Virus record (IMG/VR): IMGVR_UViG_3300033144_007587
Span: 1 to 29,964 of that record
From: a virus
Reading direction: 5' to 3' (one strand)
DNA length: 29,964 bases
Part shown: positions 22,898-29,964 of the stretch, piece by piece
How positions within the stretch are numbered: the first letter of the stretch is position 1
How the letters are laid out: the number at the start of each line of letters is the position of its first letter
Notes under the pieces: model-generated
Seen by the model: the letters and a program-made list of their open reading frames with translations, nothing else
What the model was told of the DNA's origin: nothing
Databases searched by the model: none
Made by a program: the position numbers and the translations under genes

Positions 22898-23878
22898 TTA
22901 CGTATTTGCAGGGATTGTCTCCCTGAGTGTTTCCCATTCTTTTCTGTATGGCAATGCCAAACAGCGGCATTGTGGGTGTAAGGGAATCATATTCATTGCT
23001 ACTTCCAATGTAAATGTTTCTCCTTCATGTGCTTCACATCGTTCACATACCCTATGATCTCCAGCAGTTTTCCATTCTGCCAAGATTGTAACGCCTTGCA
23101 TTCCCCAATTCATGTATTCTTGGATCATGCCTTGATGGTGGGCCCGGATGATTTCTGTTCTTGCAAGTATCTCTGCTCTTCGCGCTGCCGGTATATACCT
23201 CCCCAAACTATCAGTAATACCTAGTTCACCCGCGCCCGTACCATCGATTACTGCAACAAGTTTCCTTGCCAGCAAGCGGGGATTATCTCCATCAGCTATT
23301 CCTTGTGCCAGGATCCTGCTTATAATCTGATCCATTTGCGCTGTAACTCCTTTCAATTCCGCGAATACCCGGGTATACAACACACCCAATCGATCTAAGT
23401 GGAGTGGGAGTCCCACTGCGAGATCAATTCCACCTGTAGAATCAATTGATGGGATGTTAACATCATGCCTACGTATCTCGTATCTTGCCCGTTGGATACC
23501 GCGTTTATACGAATCCAATATGTATTTATTTGTCCATGCTCCTTCTAATCCAACACCGAATTGCTCGAGTTCTCCAGTAGTGAGAATACCAACTTCAACC
23601 TGGTGTTCTAGCCATCGCAGGAATGCCTCCAGTTTATCCACACTACGTGGAAAAGCAAATGCCCCAGCCCCGGGTATTTGTATCTGATTGAACAAAAAGG
23701 AGCCGGGAGCATTTCCCTCACTTAAACCAAACGCGTTGTTCACACCCACACCTACCCTAATAGCACGAATCAATTCCTTAAAACGTCGTTTCATATCACG
23801 AGCAAACGCATTCCGCAATGCCGTGGTCCGAGTTGGATCGACTTGCGTAAGTATTCTATGTGTAAGTACTTCACTCAT
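22898..23878 (-). CDS. Minor head protein (Mu gpF / SPP1 gp7 family)
   Basis: This 326-residue protein has the C-terminal signature of phage head morphogenesis proteins: ARTEIIRAHHQGMIQEYMNW, then WKTAGDHRVCERCEAHEGE and LHPQCRCLALPY. The Cys-x2-Cys pair together with HPQCRC probably binds zinc. It lies right after the portal, as is usual. Family members bind the portal, are packaged in small numbers in the capsid and help DNA ejection or assembly. The N-terminal half is helical with FAFPRSVDKLEAFLRWLEHQ. The ATG overlaps the portal stop by 8 nt, without an SD. No ADP-ribosyltransferase or toxin fusion, sometimes found at the C-terminus of this family, is present. Confidence 0.9.
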   Translation of the reverse strand: MSEVLTHRILTQVDPTRTTALRNAFARDMKRRFKELIRAIRVGVGVNNAFGLSEGNAPGSFLFNQIQIPGAGAFAFPRSVDKLEAFLRWLEHQVEVGILTTGELEQFGVGLEGAWTNKYILDSYKRGIQRARYEIRRHDVNIPSIDSTGGIDLAVGLPLHLDRLGVLYTRVFAELKGVTAQMDQIISRILAQGIADGDNPRLLARKLVAVIDGTGAGELGITDSLGRYIPAARRAEILARTEIIRAHHQGMIQEYMNWGMQGVTILAEWKTAGDHRVCERCEAHEGETFTLEVAMNMIPLHPQCRCLALPYRKEWETLRETIPANT

Positions 23879-25301
23879 TATTTACTGTTACTGCCACTGC
23901 TTCTTCACTGATTATGGACTCCTCTGTAGGAGTTACTGTTTTTTCTTCTTCTGTCATTTCAGATCGTGCCTGCTCTACCATGGCCTTTTCCTGTGGGCTC
24001 AATCCCAACATGATATCAACAAAAGTATCTGGTGGGATGATTGTCTCAGCCAATGGATTCTGTGAGTACTCCCTGAGAGCCATTGCCCGGGCTTTACCAA
24101 CCTCTACACGTTCCTTCTCATTCAATACAAATAGGTCTTCCCAGGCAATATCGTAATCAGCATCCTTTGGTTTTGGGAGAATCCCAAATTCCATACAACG
24201 ATCTGCAAACGGCCTGACAATGTTGGGTTCGGCATATTCTTCACGCCGACCAGTCACAAAGGATAGGTATTCTGATTTATCCTGACTACTGGCCAGTTCC
24301 CCACGCTCAGAACCGGTGAGGATCCTCTTTGGGATGCCTGTAACCGCAGATATCATCTGTATCTGTACATCGACATGATCACCTGGCTCCGCGATCTGCT
24401 GGGCTAGTGCCTGGAGGTCAATTCCTTCATTAACCAAAATTCTTCGCATATTGTGTTCAAACTCAGCAATCTGATCTTTCAAATCAGCTTCCATCTCCGC
24501 TGTGAGTTGGAAATCAGGATCCACTTTCCCCTGATAACCAGGACGAGCTCCTCGCCAGAACATCTCAGCATCACCACCCACGATCTTCTCCAAGTCCATG
24601 AGCCTGTTATACACGGCTTCAAGTCTGGGAATCCCAAAAATCTCAGATTCCAAACTCTCTCCAATGACATGTATGACACGGGAATGGTGTACGATGATAT
24701 CTTCTGTCACACCGGCTTCAGCTACCTGCACCCTGACCTCATAAGTCTTTGGCAGACCATATCTGGGATTGCCTGTATCTGTAATATAATCTCTGATTAT
24801 TGCTTTATCTTGTCCAAACGGTTTAATATAAAGCAGTTTATGTTTTTTATTTTTACGGACTTCTCTTTTGAAGCTGTCACGCCCGTTTGCATCATCCAAT
24901 CCCAATAAAAGCACACCATATTGACCAATGCCAGAAAGACGATCTAAACGAGCAAACTTATTTTTGAGATTAAGTTCTTTATTAAGAGTATCCCATGCAG
25001 CTTCAAGTGGTGTATCTTCTTTACCAGGATCGTCTATGATACGCATGGCACCCTGCCACGTAGCACCGACCGGACGATCAATTATGGCTTTTGCAATATC
25101 CTGGCGTTGGTACCGAACCAAAAAGTCTTCATAGGTCAGAGTTGTTTTGTATCCCAACGCTTCATACAGATCACGGTCTGTGCCATATTGTGCACCTAAT
25201 TTAGAAGCAAGATTGGCACGACTCATCAACTCAGTAAACACCTGTAACTTCTGATTGAGGATCAACCCCTCTGACGCTTTATTATTAACCACTCGTTCCA
25301 T
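23871..25301 (-). CDS. Portal protein (DUF1073-type)
   Basis: I choose ATG 25301, which gives 476 residues starting MERVVNNKASEGLILNQK. The frame is open further up to a Met at 25388, but that would overlap the small membrane gene by 76 nt. The segment RQDIAKAIIDRPVGATWQGA is typical of the DUF1073 portal family, as are IFGIPRLEAVYNRLMDLEKI and the C-terminal ITG-rich region TGIPKRILTGSERGELASSQ. The portal is the dodecameric ring at the packaging vertex. The C-terminus is acidic. No terminase gene is in the window; it is expected upstream (beyond 29964) or elsewhere. Neither candidate start has a good SD. Confidence 0.9.
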   Translation of the reverse strand: MERVVNNKASEGLILNQKLQVFTELMSRANLASKLGAQYGTDRDLYEALGYKTTLTYEDFLVRYQRQDIAKAIIDRPVGATWQGAMRIIDDPGKEDTPLEAAWDTLNKELNLKNKFARLDRLSGIGQYGVLLLGLDDANGRDSFKREVRKNKKHKLLYIKPFGQDKAIIRDYITDTGNPRYGLPKTYEVRVQVAEAGVTEDIIVHHSRVIHVIGESLESEIFGIPRLEAVYNRLMDLEKIVGGDAEMFWRGARPGYQGKVDPDFQLTAEMEADLKDQIAEFEHNMRRILVNEGIDLQALAQQIAEPGDHVDVQIQMISAVTGIPKRILTGSERGELASSQDKSEYLSFVTGRREEYAEPNIVRPFADRCMEFGILPKPKDADYDIAWEDLFVLNEKERVEVGKARAMALREYSQNPLAETIIPPDTFVDIMLGLSPQEKAMVEQARSEMTEEEKTVTPTEESIISEEAVAVTVNNE

Positions 25302-25312
25302 TATATTATGCT

Positions 25313-25543
25313 TTAAATTTTCGTTAGTGCTGTGAGCAAAAGACCACACAATCCTACGACTGCCCCCACTAGCAACGATACCATCCATCGCTGACGGACG
25401 TCCTTCCTATCTCGGATCTTCTGTTTTAATTCCCTTTCCGTTTCCATCTTAACCTGGAATTTCATAAGTCCTATCACGTTGCTATCCACAATCCATAACT
25501 TATCGTCCATTTGTTTTTGATTGTCAATAGATTTACTAGCCAT
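25313..25543 (-). CDS. Small C-terminal-anchored membrane protein, holin/XhlA-like
   Basis: This 76-residue protein has a charged, helical N-terminal part (about 1-50, rich in Lys, Glu, Arg and Gln, coiled-coil-like) and one hydrophobic segment (WMVSLLVGAVVGLCGLLLTA) at about 53-72, ending Thr-Lys-Ile. The shape resembles XhlA-type holin partners and other phage membrane proteins, but no sequence signature is decisive. It is 5 nt after the lipoprotein gene and 11 nt before the portal start. If it is a holin, lysis genes would lie unusually close to the head module; an endolysin is not seen in the window. Confidence 0.6.
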   Translation of the reverse strand: MASKSIDNQKQMDDKLWIVDSNVIGLMKFQVKMETERELKQKIRDRKDVRQRWMVSLLVGAVVGLCGLLLTALTKI

Positions 25544-25548
25544 AGATT

Positions 25549-27714
25549 TTAACGAATCACCATTCGTGCCTTCGATAACAACTTCATTAAATACCTTATA
25601 TGTTCTAGGGCTTCATCCAAATTATATATAGGGATATCATTAGCTACTGCATATTCAAATACACCACCTACCCCCACAAGCGCATCCTTTACATTCTCCC
25701 GATATGTGTGTACAAACATTATTACCATGCGTTTTTCAGCAAGGCATATATCAAGTTGTGCTTTTATAGCTGCCAGTTCGTCGGTGTTCGGTGAGTTTGA
25801 CAGATTATATAAATTACCAGCTGGTACGTTTATGTCCAACGGCATACTTTGTAACCTGAACAAGTCTGGGTACAGGGAACAAATACCGTAGGTGCTATCA
25901 GCTGTGTAATTAGCAGCTGTGTGATGCGTCTTTAATCCCAATTTATGAGCGATGTAATCAATGGTGGGATTGGAACTGCTATGACGATTTCCCATATAGT
26001 GATTGACTGTGAGATTCTCTGATCGCATGGCATTAACTGTATTGGTCATATCCAACTCTATACGATCGACATAATACAATGTCGAATAGTCGATGTCCGA
26101 GTCATTGTTAGCCACCATTATATAATCATCGTCTTGTAACAGGCGTAATGTATCAAATCCATGGTACTGACTGTTCCCGGCTTCGGCTGGGTGTATTCCC
26201 ACAAAGGGTTCTATATCGAATGGGTCGAGAAAGGGTTTCCAGGTGTCATAAATATCATTAAATCCATCATCCAGGCGAAACACCAACATCCCAGTATCAG
26301 CCTTCAGGCGTCCCATCTGCAAATACCCACTACCATCACAAACCGTATCACCTGTGGCGTCCCGTACCGTTGTAATTATATCATTGGTTTGGGCAAGGAT
26401 CCTGAATTGACTGTCCCCGGTTTTGTCGGTATCATATAAGAATATGCTCGTCAACCGACGGCGATCCCACTCTTCAACTGAATTGTCATCCCAATCCACA
26501 TACAGCTTTCCTCTGTATCCTGTATTCAATGCATCATATATCCATTTTTGATTGAGTTCCGTGATATGGAAGTCTGACGGGTTATCGGAATCATAATAAC
26601 CGAATTCAGATCGTGCCGTATCAGCCCAAATGGTAGAGTTCGATCGATCAAAGAAGGCGTGTGTAAACCGGAGCTTGCAATCGCGCAAGGTGACGTAATC
26701 ACTGGGACCGCGTTCGTATACGAGCCGTGACGCCACCCAAAACGTAGCAGCCACACGTGATGGTGTATTTATAGTCCCATCGACCGAGCGTCCAATTTGC
26801 CGCATCGTCGTGGCGTTCCACCCATTCTCGAATGCATCAAATCCATAACGTAATAACCAATCGTGAGTGGCAGTGTACACAATATCAGCAGTGGTTACTT
26901 CAGAATACGCAAAATCTATCTGATTACCACTTATATCAGCCGCTGCCCAAACGTTAGGCACATGGACCTGTAAGTTGTACACCACACTATCCGTTTGACA
27001 TTGAACCAGGGTTTTAATAGCTGAGAACTTCTTGACATTCGTGATAACAAAATACTCTGAATTAAACTTCCAAGAAGTGAAATTGTTATCTGTATTAAAA
27101 TCATACGCTGTTATATCTTGACTGTACGGTGTAATCACAGCATCACCATCCTGGTCATAGATATTGCAGGTGATGGCGCTGGTAGTAACTGTGACAATAA
27201 CATCATACACCTCAGTACTGTCAAACAGGGCATTTATGTCTGCGCCAATCGCAGAACTGTATCCCGTGGTACCATCTGCTGACAGGATCCAGAAATTCCC
27301 ATTGAAGCTCTGGAAATGTAATCCTCTCTGCTCATCTAGTACACCACCTCCAAATTCTACGATATCATCCGAACCTTCTTGTGGAAGAAAATCCATACGC
27401 TTAAACTGAAAGTACAGGGTATAGCTGGTTCCAGTAAACCATTTTTCCCCATCCCGCGAAGCATCTCCCAAGATCTGCGCACTGCCGTCGGCGTCCTTCA
27501 TAAACGTAGGGATAAGGATGGTCACATCTTTAGTACCAACCTTGTCCTCCAATATCAAGTCGCTACGCTTATCGATGCGGAATACCAAATCGTCTTGGTA
27601 CAACAACTGATTACCAGGCAACGTACCTGTTCCTACAACGTTCAGGGTATTTGAAGTCTGACCACTACAAGACAAGCAAATTAATGCCGTTAGTATAATT
27701 GAGAATAATTTCAT
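25549..27714 (-). CDS. Lipoprotein with LamG-like and polysaccharide-deacetylase-like regions
   Basis: This 721-residue protein begins with MKLFSIILTALICLSCSGQ, a lipoprotein signal with Cys16 as probable lipidation site. The first part (about 40-230) is beta-rich, with TSYTLYFQFKRMDF and IYDQDGDAVITPY, like a concanavalin/LamG module. The C-terminal part (from about 485) looks like a NodB-type deacetylase: MLVFRLDDGFNDIYDTW (motif 1, DDG), VNHYMGNRHSSSNPTIDYIA, and VIMFVHTY. The usual motif-2 HxxxH is not seen where expected (YIMVANNDSDID), so activity is doubtful or altered. Possible roles are a fibre or tailspike-like protein, a surface enzyme, or a protein altering the host envelope. It overlaps the preceding gene by 4 nt and has no SD. 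Confidence 0.65.
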   Translation of the reverse strand: MKLFSIILTALICLSCSGQTSNTLNVVGTGTLPGNQLLYQDDLVFRIDKRSDLILEDKVGTKDVTILIPTFMKDADGSAQILGDASRDGEKWFTGTSYTLYFQFKRMDFLPQEGSDDIVEFGGGVLDEQRGLHFQSFNGNFWILSADGTTGYSSAIGADINALFDSTEVYDVIVTVTTSAITCNIYDQDGDAVITPYSQDITAYDFNTDNNFTSWKFNSEYFVITNVKKFSAIKTLVQCQTDSVVYNLQVHVPNVWAAADISGNQIDFAYSEVTTADIVYTATHDWLLRYGFDAFENGWNATTMRQIGRSVDGTINTPSRVAATFWVASRLVYERGPSDYVTLRDCKLRFTHAFFDRSNSTIWADTARSEFGYYDSDNPSDFHITELNQKWIYDALNTGYRGKLYVDWDDNSVEEWDRRRLTSIFLYDTDKTGDSQFRILAQTNDIITTVRDATGDTVCDGSGYLQMGRLKADTGMLVFRLDDGFNDIYDTWKPFLDPFDIEPFVGIHPAEAGNSQYHGFDTLRLLQDDDYIMVANNDSDIDYSTLYYVDRIELDMTNTVNAMRSENLTVNHYMGNRHSSSNPTIDYIAHKLGLKTHHTAANYTADSTYGICSLYPDLFRLQSMPLDINVPAGNLYNLSNSPNTDELAAIKAQLDICLAEKRMVIMFVHTYRENVKDALVGVGGVFEYAVANDIPIYNLDEALEHIRYLMKLLSKARMVIR

Positions 27715-28685
27715 GCACTTTGTTTTCTACGTGTGTATATCATACATAATAATAATAAGTAAAACGACTCCGGTATTACTCCGATGCCCAGAGCATCCAT
27801 GTACACTTCAATGGCGTTGGTTAATACTCTGATTTGATCTGCTGTTAGTCCAGCACCAATAAAGGCTGCCGCGCTTTGTCGTGGTGATACGCCACTAATG
27901 GCAGCAGCATGTCGGGCCAAGATGTATATAGTTTTATTTGGTAGTGCCGTAGCTGCTTGTGAATTGGAATATACACTCGCACCATTCTTGTACAATGCTC
28001 GGGCATCTGCTGCTGTTCGGTTTATAATATAGAACCCACGAGCATCAGTTACGCTTGACACAAACCCCGAACCCGCATCGTTAATTCTTATAGAGGTTTG
28101 GTTTGATGCATTACGCGCGAACAACCACAAGTCATTGCTTCCGTCATCCAATCCCATATCCACGTAGGCATTGGAAGCATTGTTAGTGCGAATATAGGTA
28201 CCAAACGATGCCGAGTTGAGTGAGAAGTTGCTGGTAGCAGTTTCAACAGTGGGATTAAAAAATGTTTCCAATGCCCCAGATATTACAACATTCCCTGTAA
28301 ATCCCTCATAACGATCCCACGTTGGATAGTGAGCGTCATCATCTGTTACTGGTAGTACATTATACTTAGCCAGATTTACCCAATTCCATTTAGCTTCTGC
28401 AGAATCTGTTTGAGCATATATCCAAAGTGCATCCAGTGCATCCCAAGTAGAGAAACTGTCCACGAGGGTTTTAACCAAGGTATTCTGCCAAGTCAGGGTA
28501 TCTCCCGTTGGGTCGGTCGTCATGGAGTCCAACAGCGCCTGATATTGTGTCTCGTACGCCGCAGACGCTATAGTTTGCATAACATACAAATTATGCTTCG
28601 AATCCTCAGGAGACAAGTTGATCGTAGTTTGTCCGAAGACAAGCGACGGTATCAATAATAATAATAAATAAAGTAGCTTTTTCAT
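27711..28685 (-). CDS. Secreted LamG-like phage surface/fibre protein
   Basis: This 324-residue protein starts with a clear signal peptide (MKKLLYLLLLLIPSLVFGQ), with probable cleavage next to Gln, as is common in Bacteroidota. The region WDALDALWIYAQTDSAEAKW then NWVNLAKYN, and DRYEGFTGNVVISG, match the pattern of phage tail proteins with a concanavalin-like domain. The LamG-like part spans about 125-310 and ends in GAGLTADQIRVLTNAIEVYM, a usual closing helix of such domains. The last residues are hydrophobic then basic (FYLLLLCMIYTRRKQ), which might anchor the C-terminus. It starts 1 nt after the upstream stop with an A/T-rich leader. A receptor-binding or cell-surface role is inferred. Confidence 0.65.
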   Translation of the reverse strand: MKKLLYLLLLLIPSLVFGQTTINLSPEDSKHNLYVMQTIASAAYETQYQALLDSMTTDPTGDTLTWQNTLVKTLVDSFSTWDALDALWIYAQTDSAEAKWNWVNLAKYNVLPVTDDDAHYPTWDRYEGFTGNVVISGALETFFNPTVETATSNFSLNSASFGTYIRTNNASNAYVDMGLDDGSNDLWLFARNASNQTSIRINDAGSGFVSSVTDARGFYIINRTAADARALYKNGASVYSNSQAATALPNKTIYILARHAAAISGVSPRQSAAAFIGAGLTADQIRVLTNAIEVYMDALGIGVIPESFYLLLLCMIYTRRKQSA

Positions 28686-28686
28686 C

Positions 28687-29964
28687 TTATTTAAATTTTA
28701 CGTACACCGGATAACTATCATAAAAATTAGCCGCGTTGATATCCGTCCGGAACCACCCATCAGCATTCGGTGGGTGTATTCTATTAAAACGCATAGCCCC
28801 TGACAGACTTGATAGGGTTACTTCCGTCCAAGTCGTACCCAGATCAGACGATATATAAATCTTATTATCTGCTGTAGCTGCGCTCGCAGCTATAATTGTA
28901 TTACCAGAAATAATCATATCTGTTAATACTCCACTAGCAGCATATATCTTAACATGATCCCCTGTACTGGCAATATCATCCGGATGGCATTTAAAGATGC
29001 CCAGTTCCGGAGCACCACCATCCGTAGCATCTGAAACAAAATATATTGTGTCGTTGACGAAGTTTAATCCCGCAGACTTATATCTTGTCGCGTTAGACGC
29101 GGACACAACATTTGTCCATACCCAACTATCCCCGCCTACAGTGTATACTCCCTTCAACCAATGGTTCTCATACAACGGTCCTGCTTGATCAAAGTCCCCA
29201 GTGGTTACATAAAACGTATTATTGTCCTCATCACAGGTAATGGAATGTATGTGCCGGCAGATACTGTCGTTCGTGGCATCACCAAGTAATTCACCGGTCA
29301 CCCCGCCATCGAACGTGCCATCATCCCGATAGGTTGGGTTCTGTCCAAATGTATACGCCACCTTGATCGTTACGCCATTGTCTCTGGTATAATACACATT
29401 TGACGGATTCGCTCCATCCCCAATATTGCCATAGTTACCCCACACCGCCATTTCCGCACCACCTACTGTAAATGATTGTATGGCATTCAACTGCCGGAAG
29501 TAATTCCCGGGGAAATCGACATCGTCAGGGGTATGTGGGGTATATGGAGAATCGTCAGTGTCCTTGACCGTAATCTCCGCAGAAGATGCAAACGACGCCG
29601 CCGCTCTGTATATCTTGTCCTGGGTAGCGAACATCACATCCCCATTGGCAAATATGTAAGACATCTCTATCAGATAGGCATCAGCAAACGATAGAGAACT
29701 GTAACTGGCACCACCATCAGATGAATGATATATCTTAGTCAGATCAGTTGCAAACCGGTAATCATCGCGTTGACAATCCACATGGAACGCTTCTCGCTTG
29801 TAATAAATATCGTCTGTTTCGTAATAATCGGGAAGGGCTTGGAGTTGCACAACGTACGAGGATATAATACTATTGAGAGTATTAAACTCAGCTTCCGTGA
29901 ATCCTTCCCCATACATGAACATCATCATGCGATTCATTGTACCTGGTCCCGGTGATCCACTGAT
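28687..29964 (-). CDS. BNR/sialidase-like propeller protein, 5' end cut by window edge
   Basis: The frame is open to the right edge (425 codons in view). The Met at 29937 is probably internal, because in-frame codons upstream read ISGSPGPGT without a stop. The first visible part (EGFTEAEFNTLNSIISSYV) resembles the closing helix of a LamG-like module, so a LamG domain may precede it outside the window. The rest is a beta-propeller with BNR-type Asp-box repeats: HSSDGGASYSS, TRDNGVTI and SSDLGTTWTEV. Tail or surface proteins with this layout bind or cut glycans. Catalytic Arg/Tyr of sialidases cannot be confirmed. Ends in YVKFK. Confidence 0.65.
   Translation of the reverse strand: MSGSPGPGTMNRMMMFMYGEGFTEAEFNTLNSIISSYVVQLQALPDYYETDDIYYKREAFHVDCQRDDYRFATDLTKIYHSSDGGASYSSLSFADAYLIEMSYIFANGDVMFATQDKIYRAAASFASSAEITVKDTDDSPYTPHTPDDVDFPGNYFRQLNAIQSFTVGGAEMAVWGNYGNIGDGANPSNVYYTRDNGVTIKVAYTFGQNPTYRDDGTFDGGVTGELLGDATNDSICRHIHSITCDEDNNTFYVTTGDFDQAGPLYENHWLKGVYTVGGDSWVWTNVVSASNATRYKSAGLNFVNDTIYFVSDATDGGAPELGIFKCHPDDIASTGDHVKIYAASGVLTDMIISGNTIIAASAATADNKIYISSDLGTTWTEVTLSSLSGAMRFNRIHPPNADGWFRTDINAANFYDSYPVYVKFK

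Noticed and set aside
25302-25388. N-terminal extension of the portal to Met 25388
   Set aside because: It would overlap the small membrane protein by 76 nt and adds 29 residues unlike portal N-termini. ATG 25301, 11 nt after the previous stop, fits better.
27711-29964. Diversity-generating retroelement target in the fibre-like genes
   Set aside because: No reverse transcriptase gene and no template/variable repeat pair was seen in the window.
1-29964. tRNA genes, CRISPR arrays, attachment sites
   Set aside because: Protein-coding genes fill nearly all of the window. No cloverleaf-like segment, regular repeat-spacer pattern or integrase-associated direct repeat was noticed by eye.

Overview
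This window looks like part of a tailed double-stranded DNA phage genome, either a free phage or a prophage. All supported genes lie on the minus strand, so transcription runs from high to low coordinates. The gene set fits a siphovirus: portal, Mu gpF/SPP1 gp7-type minor head protein, protease plus scaffold, decoration protein, HK97-fold major capsid protein, head-tail adaptor, head closure, HK97 gp10-like protein, tail terminator, tail tube, frameshifted tail chaperone pair, a 1,130-residue tape measure protein and a tail-tip protein. No sheath gene is visible. A Bacteroidota host is an inference. It rests on the signal peptides of two fibre-like proteins (one ends in Phe-Gly-Gln, one has a Ser-Cys lipobox), on many A/T-rich leaders without a Shine-Dalgarno (SD) sequence, and on a tail-tip protein resembling those of Bacteroidota phages.

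Layout in transcription order. (1) 29964-25549: three fibre-like or surface-like proteins, namely a BNR propeller protein cut by the right edge, a secreted LamG-like protein, and a lipoprotein with a polysaccharide-deacetylase-like C-terminus. (2) 25543-19234: a small membrane protein, then the head module (portal, minor head protein, protease/scaffold with a nested scaffold start, decoration protein, linocin/encapsulin-like capsid protein, small hypothetical). (3) 19234-7950: about 11 kb of 14 overlapping or abutting genes with no obvious virion role. They encode a DUF115-like protein, GT-A, GT25, GT11 and GT10-like glycosyltransferases, a NodU/CmcH-type carbamoyltransferase, two methyltransferases, two different radical SAM enzymes, an epimerase-like SDR, two sulfotransferases and a short APS-kinase-like protein. 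(4) 7959-1: connector and tail genes, ending in a tail-tip gene cut by the left edge.

The main point of interest is region 3. It is a compact glycan-building and glycan-decorating pathway (fucose-type transfer, carbamoylation, methylation, sulfation, possible PAPS supply) placed inside the late structural operon and translationally coupled through much of its length. Either the virion is decorated while it assembles, or the host surface glycan is remodelled late in infection. Few nucleotide-sugar synthesis genes and no flippase or polymerase are present, so host precursors would be needed.

Regulatory structure is sparse but legible. Hairpins follow the capsid and tail-tube genes, the two most abundant products. 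The tail chaperone has an A AAA AAC slippery site with an SD-like stimulator. The scaffold has a strong internal ribosome binding site. No tRNA, rRNA, CRISPR array, integrase, terminase or insertion sequence was seen, and no gene-free stretch exceeds about 60 bases.
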